Counted from the stretch's first letter, positions 29,863 through 39,471 are shown. The stretch is DNA of 64,000 nt from Herminiimonas sp. KBW02 (GCF_003852535.1 NZ_QAJP01000004.1:124001-188000), one strand, 5' to 3'. Notes: generated from the letters alone by a model not told the origin. A program made the numbers and translations.

Positions 29863-30175
29863 GATAATATTTTTGTGCCCTTCGCGATAGTAACTTGGTA
29901 TATCCATCCTAAGGCTCCGCGATGAATGCCGGATCGATGAGACTGTTGATGATTTGTAGACTCGATTTTGGAGGAAAAGCAAGAGGAAAACCAAGCTCCG
30001 AGAGATCGTAAAGCAATGTATCGTGCTGGGTCTCCTAAAAAAGTGTCCGCAGGAGACAAACGTGTCAACGGTAAGCATTCAACCGACAGTCGCTCTAATG
30101 CTGTAATAAGGAAGATATAATAAAAAACGGCGTAACAAGGACACTCACCTTGTTACGCCGTTTTCAGTTTACAGC
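29863..30175. other. Gap of about 310 bases after the PhyH gene
   Basis: AT-rich like the PhyH gene. No frame in it gives a recognisable protein. It may hold the decayed end of an acquired segment. The last part carries the strong terminator at 30122-30164. Confidence 0.45.
30122..30164. terminator. Strong bidirectional terminator
   Basis: Perfect 17-base arms (first AAAACGGCGTAACAAGG) enclose a 7-base loop, ending in TTTT; on the minus strand the stem ends in U-rich sequence. It lies 11 bases after the leftward FMN-reductase stop. Confidence 0.93.
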
Positions 30176-30730
30176 TCAGATATTGCGTTCTATCCAGAGA
30201 TCGAAAGCGATCAGGAATTTCTTCAGAAACTCAGCGGTCGAGGGCTCGGTAATATCGCCTTTCGCATCGAATAGCTTGCCGCCGTTACCGATGTAGGCTT
30301 CCGGTTGCGGCATGGTCGGTACATTGACCGACGCCAGCACCTGACGCAAATGATGATTGGCGCCAAAGCCACCGACCGCACCCGGCGAGACGCTGACGAC
30401 GGCGCCGGGTTTGCCGCTCCATGCACTTTGGCCGTATGGTCGTGAGCCGGTATCGATCGCATTTTTCAGCACGCCAGGCACTGAGCGATTGTATTCAGGT
30501 GTAACGAACAGTACTGCATTTGCCGTTTTGATCTTGTGCTTGAAATCACTGATAGCAGGCGTAGGCGTGTCTTCCTGGTCCTGATTGAAAAGCGGCAGAT
30601 CGCCGATTTCCACTATGTGCAGGCTTAATGAATCAGGTGCCAGCTTGATGAGCGCATGTGCCATCTTGCGATTCATGGAGTCCTTGCGCAGACTGCCGAC
30701 GACAACAGCGACGTTATAAGTTTTACTCAT
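30176..30730 (-). CDS. NADPH-dependent FMN reductase family protein
   Basis: This 184-residue flavodoxin-like reductase has VVVGSLRKDSMNRKMAHAL for the FMN phosphate loop and FVTPEYNRSVPGVLKNAIDTGSRP, typical of the chromate/quinone reductase group (YieF-like). It likely reduces FMN, quinones or metal oxyanions with NAD(P)H. AGGAAGG precedes the ATG. Confidence 0.9.
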   Translation of the reverse strand: MSKTYNVAVVVGSLRKDSMNRKMAHALIKLAPDSLSLHIVEIGDLPLFNQDQEDTPTPAISDFKHKIKTANAVLFVTPEYNRSVPGVLKNAIDTGSRPYGQSAWSGKPGAVVSVSPGAVGGFGANHHLRQVLASVNVPTMPQPEAYIGNGGKLFDAKGDITEPSTAEFLKKFLIAFDLWIERNI

Positions 30731-30837
30731 GACCTTCCTTTCATGGGAGAAGTGCTGCGTTTACTTATTGGCTAATGCGTATTGCCTGACTATCAGTGAG
30801 CAGGGTGTTTAACCCTGCTTACACGTTCATGCTGGCA

Positions 30838-31887
30838 TCATGATGCCGGATTCGGATGGCGGTTGTGGATTTCTTCGATACCGTTCAATACTGCTTCATC
30901 CAGTTCCAGATTGATGCTGTCCAGATTGCTTTGTAATTGTGGCAGCGTGGTTGCACCGATAATCGTACTCGTTAAAAACGGTCGTGTGTTGACATATGCC
31001 AATGCCATCTGCGCAGGATCGAGACCATGCTTGTGCGCCAGTGCGACATAGGCCGCCACTGCTGTTTCCACTTGCGGCGCCTTGTAACGCACAAAACGTT
31101 CAAACAGGGTGATGCGACCGTCGGCCGGGCGTGCACCGTTCAGGTATTTGCCGGATAGCACACCGAACGCGAGTGGCGAGTAGGCGAGCAAACCTATCTG
31201 CTCCTGATGCGAGAACTCCGACAAGGCGATTTCAAAATAACGATTCACCAGGCTGTAAGGATTTTGGATGCTGACGATGCGCGGCAAGTTCAATTGTTCC
31301 GATGCGCGCAGGAATTGCGCGAGTCCCCACGGCGTTTCATTCGATACGCCGATGTACCGTATCTTGCCCTGTTTGACGAAATCAGCCAGCACCGACAAGG
31401 TCTCGGCGATAGGCACGGTTTCTTCATCCGGGAAGTGCGTGTAATTCTGGCGGCCGAAAATATTCACACTGCGATCCGGCCAGTGCAACTGATACACATC
31501 GATGTAATCCGTTTGCAGGCGTTCCAGGTTGCCATTTAAAGCTTCGGTCAGGCTGGTGCGGTCAAAACTGGTCTGGCCATTGCGTACATGTTGTGGCTGG
31601 TGTGGCAGGCGGGCCGGACCGGCGGCTTTGGTGGCGATGATCAATTGATCGCGTTTACCGGATTTTTTGAGCCAGGTGCCGAGATAGCGTTCGGTCAGGC
31701 CCTGGGTTTCGGGTTTGGGTGGTACCGGGTACATCTCGGCGGCGTCGATCAGGTTGACGCCGGCGGCGATCGCCATATCCAGTTGCGCGTGGGCTTCTGC
31801 TTCGGTGTTCTGTTCGCCCCAGGTCATGGTGCCAAGTGCGATATTGCTTACTTTGATATCTGTTTTTCCAAGTTGCTGATACTTCAT
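30838..31887 (-). CDS. tas: Tas-like aldo/keto reductase
   Basis: This 349-residue NADPH-dependent oxidoreductase closely matches E. coli Tas across its length: [14 protein letters not shown] start, [52 protein letters not shown] and a [15 protein letters not shown] end. The catalytic Asp, Tyr, Lys and His positions of the superfamily appear present. The ATG at 31887 has AAAGGA nine bases upstream; the open frame extends left to 32025. It is divergent from sbp, with a 27-bp palindrome between. Confidence 0.9.
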   Translation of the reverse strand: MKYQQLGKTDIKVSNIALGTMTWGEQNTEAEAHAQLDMAIAAGVNLIDAAEMYPVPPKPETQGLTERYLGTWLKKSGKRDQLIIATKAAGPARLPHQPQHVRNGQTSFDRTSLTEALNGNLERLQTDYIDVYQLHWPDRSVNIFGRQNYTHFPDEETVPIAETLSVLADFVKQGKIRYIGVSNETPWGLAQFLRASEQLNLPRIVSIQNPYSLVNRYFEIALSEFSHQEQIGLLAYSPLAFGVLSGKYLNGARPADGRITLFERFVRYKAPQVETAVAAYVALAHKHGLDPAQMALAYVNTRPFLTSTIIGATTLPQLQSNLDSINLELDEAVLNGIEEIHNRHPNPAS

Positions 31888-31987
31888 TGCATGCATTCCT
31901 TTCAGGGTTGGCTTTTTTAGTCTAGCAACAAATGAAGAATGGGGTGCAAGCTGGAAAAGATGGGATTCTTCAGCAGAAGACGAGATA

Positions 31988-32014
31988 TTCCTTATGCATA
32001 AAACGCATAAGGAA
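31988..32014. promoter_or_regulatory. 27-bp perfect inverted repeat between tas-like gene and sbp
   Basis: Arms of ten bases (TTCCTTATGC and GCATAAGGAA) flank a 7-base AT-rich spacer. It lies about 100 bases upstream of the tas-like start and 80 bases upstream of the sbp start. Position and form fit the operator of a dimeric regulator, plausibly a CysB/Cbl/SsuR-type LysR protein acting on sulfur genes. That assignment is inference. Confidence 0.6.
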
Positions 32015-32095
32015 CGAAGAAACAATTCGTTTTGTTTTTGTCGGCAGCAATTTAATCTTCAATCTCCAGAAACGAAATCGCTCAAGGGGAAGAAA

Positions 32096-33100
32096 ATGTT
32101 GCTGAAGAAATTGCTAGGAACGGCATTCGCAATTGCGCTGGTTGCGCCTAGCGTACACGCTGCCGAAGTGTCGTTGTTGAACGTTTCGTACGATCCGACA
32201 CGTGAACTGTATCAGGAATTTAACAAAGCTTTCGCTAAAGAGTGGAAAGCTAAAGCCGGTGATGACCTCAAACTGAAAACATCGCATGGCGGCTCCGGCA
32301 AACAAGGCCGTGCCGTGATCGACGGTCTGGAAGCAGACGTGGTCACCCTGGCGCTGGCATATGACATCGACGCGATTGCAGAGCATGGCCTGCTGGCTAA
32401 AGACTGGCAAAAACGCTTGCCGCACAATAGCTCGCCTTACACCTCGACCATCGTGTTCCTGGTCCGTAAAGGCAATCCTAAAGGCATCAAGGACTGGAAC
32501 GATCTGGTAAAACCAGGCGTATCGGTCATCACACCAAATCCTAAAACATCGGGCGGCGCGCGCTGGAACCACCTGGCAGCATGGTTGTATGCATTGAAAC
32601 AACCAGGCGGTACTGAAGCAACAGCAACCGACTTCATCTCGAAACTGTATAAAAACGTACCAGTACTGGATTCCGGTGCACGCGGTTCGACCACTACTTT
32701 CGTTGAGCGCGGTATCGGCGACGTGCTGCTGGCATGGGAAAACGAAGCCATCCTGGCAATCAAGGAACTCGGCCCGGACAAGGTTGAAATCGTTGCTCCG
32801 TCCGCCAGTATCCTGGCTGAGCCACCAGTTGCAGTTGTCGACAAAGTCGTTGATCGTCGCGGCACACGCAAAGTTGCTGAAGCTTACCTGAAGTACTTGT
32901 ACTCGACCGAAGGTCAGGAAATCGCAGCGCAAAACTACTATCGTCCTATTGATGAAAAAGTAGCGAAGAAATACGCATCGCAATTCCCGAAACTGAAGTT
33001 GTACACGATTGCGGATGTAGGCGGCTGGACAGCAGCACAGAAGAAGCACTTCTCTGATGGCGGCGTGTTCGACCAGATCTATCAACCAGGTAAAAAATAA
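32096..33100 (+). CDS. sbp: Sulfate/thiosulfate-binding periplasmic protein
   Basis: This 334-residue ABC binding protein has a signal peptide cleaved at VHAAE. Family motifs include [41 protein letters not shown] and [16 protein letters not shown], matching Sbp/CysP. It captures sulfate or thiosulfate for a CysTWA importer that is not in this window. AAGGGGA precedes the ATG. It lies 24 bases upstream of ssuE and probably shares the transcript. Confidence 0.94.
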   Translation: MLLKKLLGTAFAIALVAPSVHAAEVSLLNVSYDPTRELYQEFNKAFAKEWKAKAGDDLKLKTSHGGSGKQGRAVIDGLEADVVTLALAYDIDAIAEHGLLAKDWQKRLPHNSSPYTSTIVFLVRKGNPKGIKDWNDLVKPGVSVITPNPKTSGGARWNHLAAWLYALKQPGGTEATATDFISKLYKNVPVLDSGARGSTTTFVERGIGDVLLAWENEAILAIKELGPDKVEIVAPSASILAEPPVAVVDKVVDRRGTRKVAEAYLKYLYSTEGQEIAAQNYYRPIDEKVAKKYASQFPKLKLYTIADVGGWTAAQKKHFSDGGVFDQIYQPGKK

Positions 33101-33124
33101 TCTGCATCATTCTTTGGAACAGAA

Positions 33125-33715
33125 ATGAATATTTTGTTGCTCGCGGGTAGTCCTTCAACACCGTCACGTTCTACCCGCTTGCTGCATCACGTAGGCGAAA
33201 GACTGGCACTGCTCGGACATCGTTATGTGAAGCTGCATGTACGTGATTTGCCTGCCCAGGCACTGGTGCATGCAGATTTCAATGATGAGTTGTTGCGGGT
33301 GGCACGGGAACAGGTCGCACAGGCGGATGCAGTTGTGATTGCTACGCCGGTCTACAAGGCGGCGTACAGCGGGATACTGAAGGCCTTCCTCGACCTGCTG
33401 CCACAGGATGGCTTGCGTGGGAAACTGGTCTTGCCCCTGGCAACAGGTGGCAGCCAGTCTCATATGCTGGCTCTCGATTATGGTTTGCGGCCTGTGTTGT
33501 CGGCGCTGGATGCCAAGCATGTATTGCCGAGCATTTATGCGACGGACTTGCAGATCAACTGGTCTGCAGAGCAGGGTTTGACACTGGATCCTGCGATTGC
33601 CAAACGCGTAAGCGATGGCATAGAGAACCTTTCCGCCAGCTTGTCTGCGCTGAATGAAGTAGCACTCAACGAGTTCGACTCGATTCCTTTCTCCAGTGTG
33701 CGTTGCAGTGTTTGA
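33125..33715 (+). CDS. ssuE: NADPH-dependent FMN reductase for sulfonate metabolism
   Basis: This 196-residue flavodoxin-fold enzyme supplies FMNH2 to the alkanesulfonate monooxygenase SsuD. Its N-terminal LLLAGSPSTPSRSTRLLHHV and its central ATPVYKAAYSGILKAFLDLLPQDGLRGK match SsuE. Context is decisive: it heads the ssuADCBF genes and follows sbp. Confidence 0.93.
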   Translation: MNILLLAGSPSTPSRSTRLLHHVGERLALLGHRYVKLHVRDLPAQALVHADFNDELLRVAREQVAQADAVVIATPVYKAAYSGILKAFLDLLPQDGLRGKLVLPLATGGSQSHMLALDYGLRPVLSALDAKHVLPSIYATDLQINWSAEQGLTLDPAIAKRVSDGIENLSASLSALNEVALNEFDSIPFSSVRCSV

Positions 33716-33849
33716 TTGAGCGTTAGTTTGAACGCTGCTACGTCCATAGCTTAGCCGCACAAATATCTATCCGGTAGTTGGAAAAAATCGGTGCTGCGGC
33801 ACCGGTGGGGAAACTTTTTCTCAAAATTTTGCATAACAAGGAAAACGAC

Positions 33850-34830
33850 ATGAGCAATGCGAACGATAAGCGTCAGGCCAAGCGCCGCACATTGGGATAT
33901 TTGTCAGCGGCAGCAGTAGGTGCACTTAGTATCGGTTTACCGAATTTCGTCGGGGCACAAAACAAAACGGTGTTACGTATTGGTTACCAGAAGTACGGCA
34001 CGCTGGTGATCCTGAAAGGCCGCGGCTCGCTCGAGAAGCGCCTGGCAGCAGAAAACATAGAAGTGAAATGGACAGAATTCCCGGCTGGTCCGGTACTGCT
34101 GGAAGGCTTGAATGTAGGCAGCATCGACTTCGGCACGGTAGGTGAAGCGCCACCTATCTTTGCGCAGGCGGCAGGTGCGGACCTGGTGTATGTCGGCAAT
34201 GAGCCACCTTCGCCGACCAGCGAAGCGATTATCGTACCCAAGGGTTCGACCCTGAAAACCGTGGCCGACCTCAAAGGCAAAAAAGTCGCACTGAACAAAG
34301 GTTCGAATGTGCATTACCTGCTGGTCAAGGCGCTGGAAAAAGCAGGCCTCGACTACAAAGATATCGAAACCATCTTCCTCGCCCCAGCAGATGCACGTGC
34401 AGCGTTTGAACGCGGCAGTGTTGATGCGTGGGCGATCTGGGATCCATTCCTGGCCGCAGCGGAAAAGCAAATCGGTGCACGGGTACTGGCTGACGGTACC
34501 GGCATCGTTGCTAATCACCAGTTCTTCCTGGCATCGCGCACCTACGCCGAAAAGAATCCAAAAATTATCTCCATCTTGCTGGACGAACTGGATCAGGTTG
34601 ACCAGTGGAGCAGCAAGAACCTGAAAGAAGTCACGAATATATTGGCGGCGCAGACCGGTCTCGATCAACCGAGTGTAGAGCTGGCAGCCAAGCGTTACTC
34701 ATACGGCGTTAAGCCGGTAACCGCAGAAGTCATCGCAGAACAGCAAAAGATTGCAGACGTATTCAGCAATCTGAAACTGATCCCGAAAAAAATCACAGTC
34801 AAGGATGCGCTGGTCTCGGCCAAGCGTTAA
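33850..34830 (+). CDS. ssuA: Aliphatic sulfonate-binding periplasmic protein
   Basis: This 326-residue ABC binding protein starts with an N-terminal region KRRTLGYLSAAAVGALSIG, which looks like a twin-arginine (Tat) signal rather than a plain Sec signal. The mature part has RIGYQKYGTLVILKGRG, GSIDFGTVGEAPPIFAQAAGAD and RAAFERGSVDAWAIWDPF, typical of SsuA. It delivers alkanesulfonates to SsuBC. The ATG at 33850 follows AAGG. A 134-base gap separates it from ssuE. Confidence 0.94.
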   Translation: MSNANDKRQAKRRTLGYLSAAAVGALSIGLPNFVGAQNKTVLRIGYQKYGTLVILKGRGSLEKRLAAENIEVKWTEFPAGPVLLEGLNVGSIDFGTVGEAPPIFAQAAGADLVYVGNEPPSPTSEAIIVPKGSTLKTVADLKGKKVALNKGSNVHYLLVKALEKAGLDYKDIETIFLAPADARAAFERGSVDAWAIWDPFLAAAEKQIGARVLADGTGIVANHQFFLASRTYAEKNPKIISILLDELDQVDQWSSKNLKEVTNILAAQTGLDQPSVELAAKRYSYGVKPVTAEVIAEQQKIADVFSNLKLIPKKITVKDALVSAKR

Positions 34831-34877
34831 GTAATGCAGCAAGGCGCTAGCGCCAGTTTGTTTGAAGGAATGAGATC

Positions 34878-36032
34878 ATGAGTTTGAATGTATTTTGGTT
34901 TTTGCCGACACATGGCGACAGCCGTTATCTGGGTACTTCCAAAGGTGCGCGTCAGGTTGATTTCGATTATCTGAAACAGGTCGCTGTATCGGCAGATACG
35001 CTGGGTTACGACGGCGTATTGCTGCCGACCGGCCGTTCGTGCGAAGACGCATGGGTGGCCGCATCAAGTCTGATCGGCGAAACCAAGAAACTGAAATTCC
35101 TGGTCGCGGTACGCCCGGGTTTGAGTACACCAGGTCTTGCCGTGCGCATGGCAGCTACTTTCGATCGTTTGTCGAAAGGCCGTTTGTTGATCAATGTCGT
35201 GACCGGTGGCGATCAGGCCGAACTGGAAGCGGATGGCTTGCATGCGAGTCATTCCGAGCGTTACGAAATCACCGATGAGTTTCTGAAAGTATGGCGCGCC
35301 TCCCTGTCGGGTGAGGGCGGTGATGCCGGCTACGATTTCGCAGGCAAACATATCCAGGTCAAGGGCGCAAAGACCTTGTACCCGCCAGTACAAAAACCAT
35401 ATCCGCCGCTGTACTTCGGCGGCTCGTCACCAGCAGCGCATGAATTGGCTGCAGAACAAGTCGATGTCTACCTGACCTGGGGTGAGCCACCAGCAGCAGT
35501 GGCAGAAAAAATTGCCGACATGCGTGCACGTGCCGCTAAACACGGCCGTACCCTGAAGTTCGGCATACGCCTGCACGTGATCGTGCGCGAAACCAATGAA
35601 GAGGCATGGAAAGCAGCTGATGAATTGATCAAGTACGTCGACGACGATCTGATCGCACGGGCGCAGGCTTCCTTCAACAAGATGGATTCGGAAGGCCAAC
35701 GCCGCATGGCTGCATTGCATGGCGGTAAAAGGGACAAGCTCGAAGTGTCGCCTAACCTGTGGGCCGGGGTAGGGCTGGTACGTGGTGGTGCAGGTACTGC
35801 ACTGGTGGGTGATCCGGAAACGGTGGCCGCACGTATGCAGGAATATGCAGACCTCGGTATCGAAACCTTCATCCTGTCCGGCTACCCGCATTTAGAGGAG
35901 TCCTATCGCTTTGCCGAATTGGTATTCCCATTGCTGGGAAAAGGCCGGGAACGTTCGGGTGAAGCGGTCTTGACCGGCCCATTCGGTGAGGTCATTTCCA
36001 ATGACATCCTGCCTAAAGTTTCACAGAGCTAA
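34878..36032 (+). CDS. ssuD: FMNH2-dependent alkanesulfonate monooxygenase
   Basis: This 384-residue enzyme of the bacterial luciferase-like family cleaves the C-S bond of alkanesulfonates to give sulfite and aldehyde. It begins with the typical [19 protein letters not shown], has the active-site Cys in GRSCEDAWV, and contains a conserved Arg in [12 protein letters not shown]. Length equals that of E. coli SsuD (381). It requires reduced flavin from SsuE. A GAAGGA ribosome site is present. Confidence 0.96.
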   Translation: MSLNVFWFLPTHGDSRYLGTSKGARQVDFDYLKQVAVSADTLGYDGVLLPTGRSCEDAWVAASSLIGETKKLKFLVAVRPGLSTPGLAVRMAATFDRLSKGRLLINVVTGGDQAELEADGLHASHSERYEITDEFLKVWRASLSGEGGDAGYDFAGKHIQVKGAKTLYPPVQKPYPPLYFGGSSPAAHELAAEQVDVYLTWGEPPAAVAEKIADMRARAAKHGRTLKFGIRLHVIVRETNEEAWKAADELIKYVDDDLIARAQASFNKMDSEGQRRMAALHGGKRDKLEVSPNLWAGVGLVRGGAGTALVGDPETVAARMQEYADLGIETFILSGYPHLEESYRFAELVFPLLGKGRERSGEAVLTGPFGEVISNDILPKVSQS

Positions 36033-36041
36033 GGAATTCTG

Positions 36042-36872
36042 ATGAGTGCCGTTCTTCCCAACCTCGCAACCGGCAGCACTGCCGCAGCCAAGACACCGTC
36101 AACCTGGCGCGCCAGCGGTTTGAAAAAACTGGTGCCGTGGATAGTGCCTGTCCTGTTAATCAGTGTGTGGCAACTCGCTTCGCAAATTGGCTGGCTCTCC
36201 AGCCGCATCTTGCCGGAGCCGTTTGCCGTAGCGAAAGCAGCATGGGAGCTGGCACTGTCCGGAGAATTGTGGACCCACGTCAAGGTCAGCCTGTGGCGTG
36301 CGACTACCAGCTTCGCGGTAGGCGGCGGGCTGGGCTTGTTGCTGGGTCTGTTGACTGGCACCTTCAAGACCGCAGAGACCTTGCTGGATACCACTTTGCA
36401 GATGATTCGCAATATTCCGGCGCTGGCACTGATTCCACTGGTGATCCTGTGGTTCGGTATCGAAGAAACTTCGAAGATTTTCCTGGTCGCGGTGGGGGTG
36501 TTCTTCCCGGTATATCTGAACACCTTCCACGGCATACGATCGGTCGATAAAGGCCTGATCGAGATGGCGAAGAGCTATGGCTTGTCGGGCTGGTCGCTGT
36601 ATCGCGATGTGATTTTGCCTGGTGCCTTGCCTTCGATATTGGTGGGTGTGCGTTTCTCGCTGGGTCTCGTATGGGTTCTATTGATTGTGGCGGAGACGAT
36701 CTCGGCGCAATCCGGTATCGGTTACATGACGATGAATGCACGTGAGTTCCTGCAAACCGACATCGTACTGGTGGGCATCCTGCTGTATGCATTGCTCGGC
36801 AAGCTGGCTGACGTGGTATCACGCACGCTGGAGGGTTACTGGTTGCGCTGGCATCCCGGTTACCGTCATTAA
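36042..36872 (+). CDS. ssuC: Aliphatic sulfonate ABC transporter permease
   Basis: This 276-residue protein has about six hydrophobic segments of the BPD-transporter permease fold. The EAA loop region reads [29 protein letters not shown], and the conserved [11 protein letters not shown] precedes it. It is located between ssuD and ssuB. Nine bases separate it from ssuD. Confidence 0.95.
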   Translation: MSAVLPNLATGSTAAAKTPSTWRASGLKKLVPWIVPVLLISVWQLASQIGWLSSRILPEPFAVAKAAWELALSGELWTHVKVSLWRATTSFAVGGGLGLLLGLLTGTFKTAETLLDTTLQMIRNIPALALIPLVILWFGIEETSKIFLVAVGVFFPVYLNTFHGIRSVDKGLIEMAKSYGLSGWSLYRDVILPGALPSILVGVRFSLGLVWVLLIVAETISAQSGIGYMTMNAREFLQTDIVLVGILLYALLGKLADVVSRTLEGYWLRWHPGYRH

Positions 36873-36886
36873 GAATGAGACAGGTT

Positions 36887-37720
36887 ATGCACATTAATCA
36901 AACAGAACAGCAAGTATTGTCTGCTACGCCCGATGCGCGACGTGGCATACGCGTCGCGGTTGAGAGCCTGTACAAATCCTATAGCGGTCGTGAAGTACTG
37001 AAAGCGATCGAACTGACATTGGAACCCGGTGAATTTGTCGCCGTGGTTGGCCGCAGTGGCTGCGGTAAAAGCACCTTGCTGCGCCTGGTGGCGGAACTGG
37101 AAACCGCAGACAGCGGCACGCTGACCTTTGGCGACGGCAAGACGCCGCCGGAAACACGCATCATGTTCCAGGACTCGCGCCTGTTGCCATGGAAGCGTGT
37201 GCTCGATAACGTCGCGCTCGGTTTGCCGAAGAAGGATGATGCACTGCAAGCCTTGCGCCAGGTCGGTCTGGAAGAACGTGCCGGCGAATGGCCAGCTGTC
37301 CTGTCCGGCGGTCAGCGTCAGCGCGTGGCGCTGGCACGTGCGCTGGTGCATGACCCTGAATTGTTATTGCTGGATGAGCCGCTCGGTGCACTCGATGCAC
37401 TGACGCGTATCGAGATGCAGCAGTTGATCGAAACCTTATGGCAAAAGCGCGGCTTTACCGCCTTGCTGGTCACGCACGATGTACAGGAAGCGATTGCATT
37501 GGCGGATCGTGTTGTCCTGATCGAGGATGGCCGTATCACGCTGGATGAACGCATACCACTGGCACGGCCACGTGCGCGCGGCAATGCCACTTTTGCGCAA
37601 CTGGAAGAAAGAATCCTGGCGCATGTATTGCAGATTCCACCTTCCGCTGACGCTGATGATTCTTCCCTGGGCGATGTGTCACTGCTGAAAACAGTGAACC
37701 AGTTTGCCTGGGCTGTTTAA
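36887..37720 (+). CDS. ssuB: Aliphatic sulfonate ABC transporter ATP-binding protein
   Basis: This 277-residue ATPase has Walker A ([13 protein letters not shown]), signature [15 protein letters not shown], Walker B ([12 protein letters not shown]) and H-loop ([14 protein letters not shown]). It energises sulfonate import through SsuC. An ATG at 36875, three bases after the ssuC stop, is an alternative start; I prefer 36887, which has GAGA six bases upstream. Confidence 0.94.
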   Translation: MHINQTEQQVLSATPDARRGIRVAVESLYKSYSGREVLKAIELTLEPGEFVAVVGRSGCGKSTLLRLVAELETADSGTLTFGDGKTPPETRIMFQDSRLLPWKRVLDNVALGLPKKDDALQALRQVGLEERAGEWPAVLSGGQRQRVALARALVHDPELLLLDEPLGALDALTRIEMQQLIETLWQKRGFTALLVTHDVQEAIALADRVVLIEDGRITLDERIPLARPRARGNATFAQLEERILAHVLQIPPSADADDSSLGDVSLLKTVNQFAWAV

Positions 37721-37778
37721 GCAGTACGTTTACCCAGTTTTATCGAAATAGATTTTTAACCCACACGAAGGAAATAGC

Positions 37779-37997
37779 ATGAGCATCGAAAAAATCAACG
37801 CACGTAATCAATTCAAAGGAAAAATCAGCACCATCATCGAAGGTCCGGTCGTATCGGAAGTCGATGTGGAAACACCTGCCGGTATCGTGACTTCGGTCAT
37901 CACCACACGTTCGGTCAAGGATCTGGAATTGAAAATCGGTACCGAAGTGGTGGCATTGGTGAAAGCGACTGAAGTGTCGCTCGCCAAACTGTTATGA
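37779..37997 (+). CDS. ssuF: Molbindin-type molybdopterin-binding (Mop/TOBE) protein
   Basis: This 72-residue protein is a single Mop/TOBE domain (starting SIEKINARNQFKGKI, ending VKATEVSLAKLL). In Pseudomonas putida a similar gene, ssuF, ends the ssu operon and is needed for growth on some sulfur sources; the position here is the same. It may bind molybdate or another oxyanion. Why sulfonate use needs it is not known. GGAA precedes the ATG. Confidence 0.92.
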   Translation: MSIEKINARNQFKGKISTIIEGPVVSEVDVETPAGIVTSVITTRSVKDLELKIGTEVVALVKATEVSLAKLL

Positions 37998-38010
37998 ACC
38001 TAAGGCGCTT

Positions 38011-38047
38011 CTGAAAGCGTGCCTGCGATGGGCGCAGGCGCTTTCAG
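38011..38047 (+). terminator. Large stem-loop between ssuF and the EAL-like gene
   Basis: About 15 paired bases (outer arms CTGAAAGCG and CGCTTTCAG, inner CCTGCG and CGCAGG) have a 2-base bulge and a 5-base loop. There is no U-run. It can be a partial terminator or a processing/stability element that sets lower expression of the two downstream genes. Confidence 0.55.
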
Positions 38048-38077
38048 ATGTCTCCTTGATGATCAAGGAAGAGCAGT

Positions 38078-38923
38078 ATGACTTTCCCCGCCTTGCAACA
38101 ATACTTATCGCGCCTGCACGATAAGCCCCAGGCCGACAGTAGCTTGTGGCTGGACCCGCAGGGACGTGCCCACGGACGCTACTTCAATTCGACGCTGACC
38201 AGTGCCTTCCAGCCGATACGCACGCCGGAATCCGGCGGCATCGTCGGTGTGCAGGGTTTCATGCGCAGCTATTCGAGGAACGACACCGGCCTGAGCATCT
38301 GGAAACTGCTGGATACCGGCGCCACCGATGAGCAATCGATAGAGCTGGATAGGCTGTGCCGTCTGCTGCATGCTGTGAACTTCTATCGCCAGCCAGAGAT
38401 GGTTGATTACGATCTCTACCTCAGCGTGCATGCGCGTTTGCTGGCGGCAGTCGATAGTAATCACGGCATGTCCTTCCGCCGCATACTCGATGTACTCGGT
38501 TTGCCGCACAAAAAAATCGTTTTGCAATTGCCGCTGATCCAGCCGGATCAGGCCTGGCTGCTGAACTACGTCGCCGATAATTACCGACGCAATGGTTTTC
38601 GCCTCGCGGTGAATGCAGCGAATGCACGCCAGGGACTGGATTTGCTGGCGCAGGTACAGCCGGATGTGATCAAGGTCGATGTACGCGAAATCACCGATGA
38701 AGCAGCTACCCTGGATTTGCTCAGCGTGGCAGGTGAGAAGAATGTGAAGCTGGTTTTCAAACGTGTAGAATCAACGTTGATTTACGAAAAGCTGCGCACG
38801 CTGGGTGCCCAGGCACATCAAACCATACTGGCGCAGGGTTACTTGTGGGATCAACCGAAGGCGAGCTTTGCACAAGATGCAAGCGAACCGGAAGCCATAG
38901 CGACGGCAGGCCTGGAATCATGA
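38078..38923 (+). CDS. Catalytically degenerate EAL-domain protein
   Basis: This 281-residue cytosolic protein has a recognisable EAL fold (FQPI at 44-47, IKVDV near 204-208, GYLWDQP near the end). The signature motif reads VQGF instead of EAL. The Asn of LSVN is His, the Glu of LExTE is Gln (VLQLP), the DDFG metal motif is NAAN, and the Glu of the AEGVE segment is Lys. It therefore should not hydrolyse cyclic-di-GMP. It may be a binding or regulatory protein. AAGGAAGAG precedes the ATG. It overlaps the next gene by ATGA. Confidence 0.88.
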   Translation: MTFPALQQYLSRLHDKPQADSSLWLDPQGRAHGRYFNSTLTSAFQPIRTPESGGIVGVQGFMRSYSRNDTGLSIWKLLDTGATDEQSIELDRLCRLLHAVNFYRQPEMVDYDLYLSVHARLLAAVDSNHGMSFRRILDVLGLPHKKIVLQLPLIQPDQAWLLNYVADNYRRNGFRLAVNAANARQGLDLLAQVQPDVIKVDVREITDEAATLDLLSVAGEKNVKLVFKRVESTLIYEKLRTLGAQAHQTILAQGYLWDQPKASFAQDASEPEAIATAGLES

Positions 38924-39471
38924 CTCTCCCTTATTTATCTGATTATCGTGTGCTGGTAGTACCGGGCCTGCATGGCAGCGGTCCCGAGCATTGGCAATCG
39001 CGCTGGGAACATTTGTATCCGAGCTTCCAGCGCGTGGTGCAGGACGACTGGTCGCAACCCGACCTGACACGCTGGGCGCGGCGCATGAGTGAGGTCTTGA
39101 GCGAGTCGGATCAGCCTACGTTGATCGTCGCACATAGTTTCGGCTGTCTGACCACCATGCAGGCAGCCAGCCATGGCCGCTTTGATCTGGCTGGTGCATT
39201 GCTGGTAGCGCCGGCAGATCCGGAGAAATTCGGCGTCGACGATATCTTGCGCGATGCGCGTCTGCCATGCCCTTCCATCGTCATCGGCAGCAGCAATGAT
39301 CCATGGATGGCAAGCAATCGGGCCGCTTACTGGGCGGATGTCTGGGGTTGTGGCTTCCTCAGTGCGGGTGCACTCGGACATATCAATGCGGAATCGAATC
39401 TGGGCGATTGGGAGCAGGGCTTACGCCAGTTGCAGACCTTGCTGGACATGGTGCATCCCAGCTGCAACTAG
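38920..39471 (+). CDS. RBBP9/YdeN-family serine hydrolase
   Basis: This 183-residue small alpha/beta hydrolase opens with VLVVPGLHGSGPEHWQSRWE. The nucleophile Ser is in VAHSFGCLTT, Asp in SSNDPWM and His in GALGHINAES, a complete triad. The family includes RBBP9 and bacterial YdeN; substrates are unknown. The start overlaps the stop of the EAL-like gene by four bases, so translation is coupled and the two proteins probably act together. Confidence 0.9.
   Translation: MTLPYLSDYRVLVVPGLHGSGPEHWQSRWEHLYPSFQRVVQDDWSQPDLTRWARRMSEVLSESDQPTLIVAHSFGCLTTMQAASHGRFDLAGALLVAPADPEKFGVDDILRDARLPCPSIVIGSSNDPWMASNRAAYWADVWGCGFLSAGALGHINAESNLGDWEQGLRQLQTLLDMVHPSCN

Noticed and set aside
29863-30118. Possible transposase remnant in the AT-rich gap
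   Set aside because: None of the frames gave a recognisable transposase segment and no terminal inverted repeats were seen, so I list it only as a gap.
32114-33085. 323-codon open frame on the minus strand
   Set aside because: Antisense to sbp, Cys- and Phe-rich with no domain; a shadow of the real gene.
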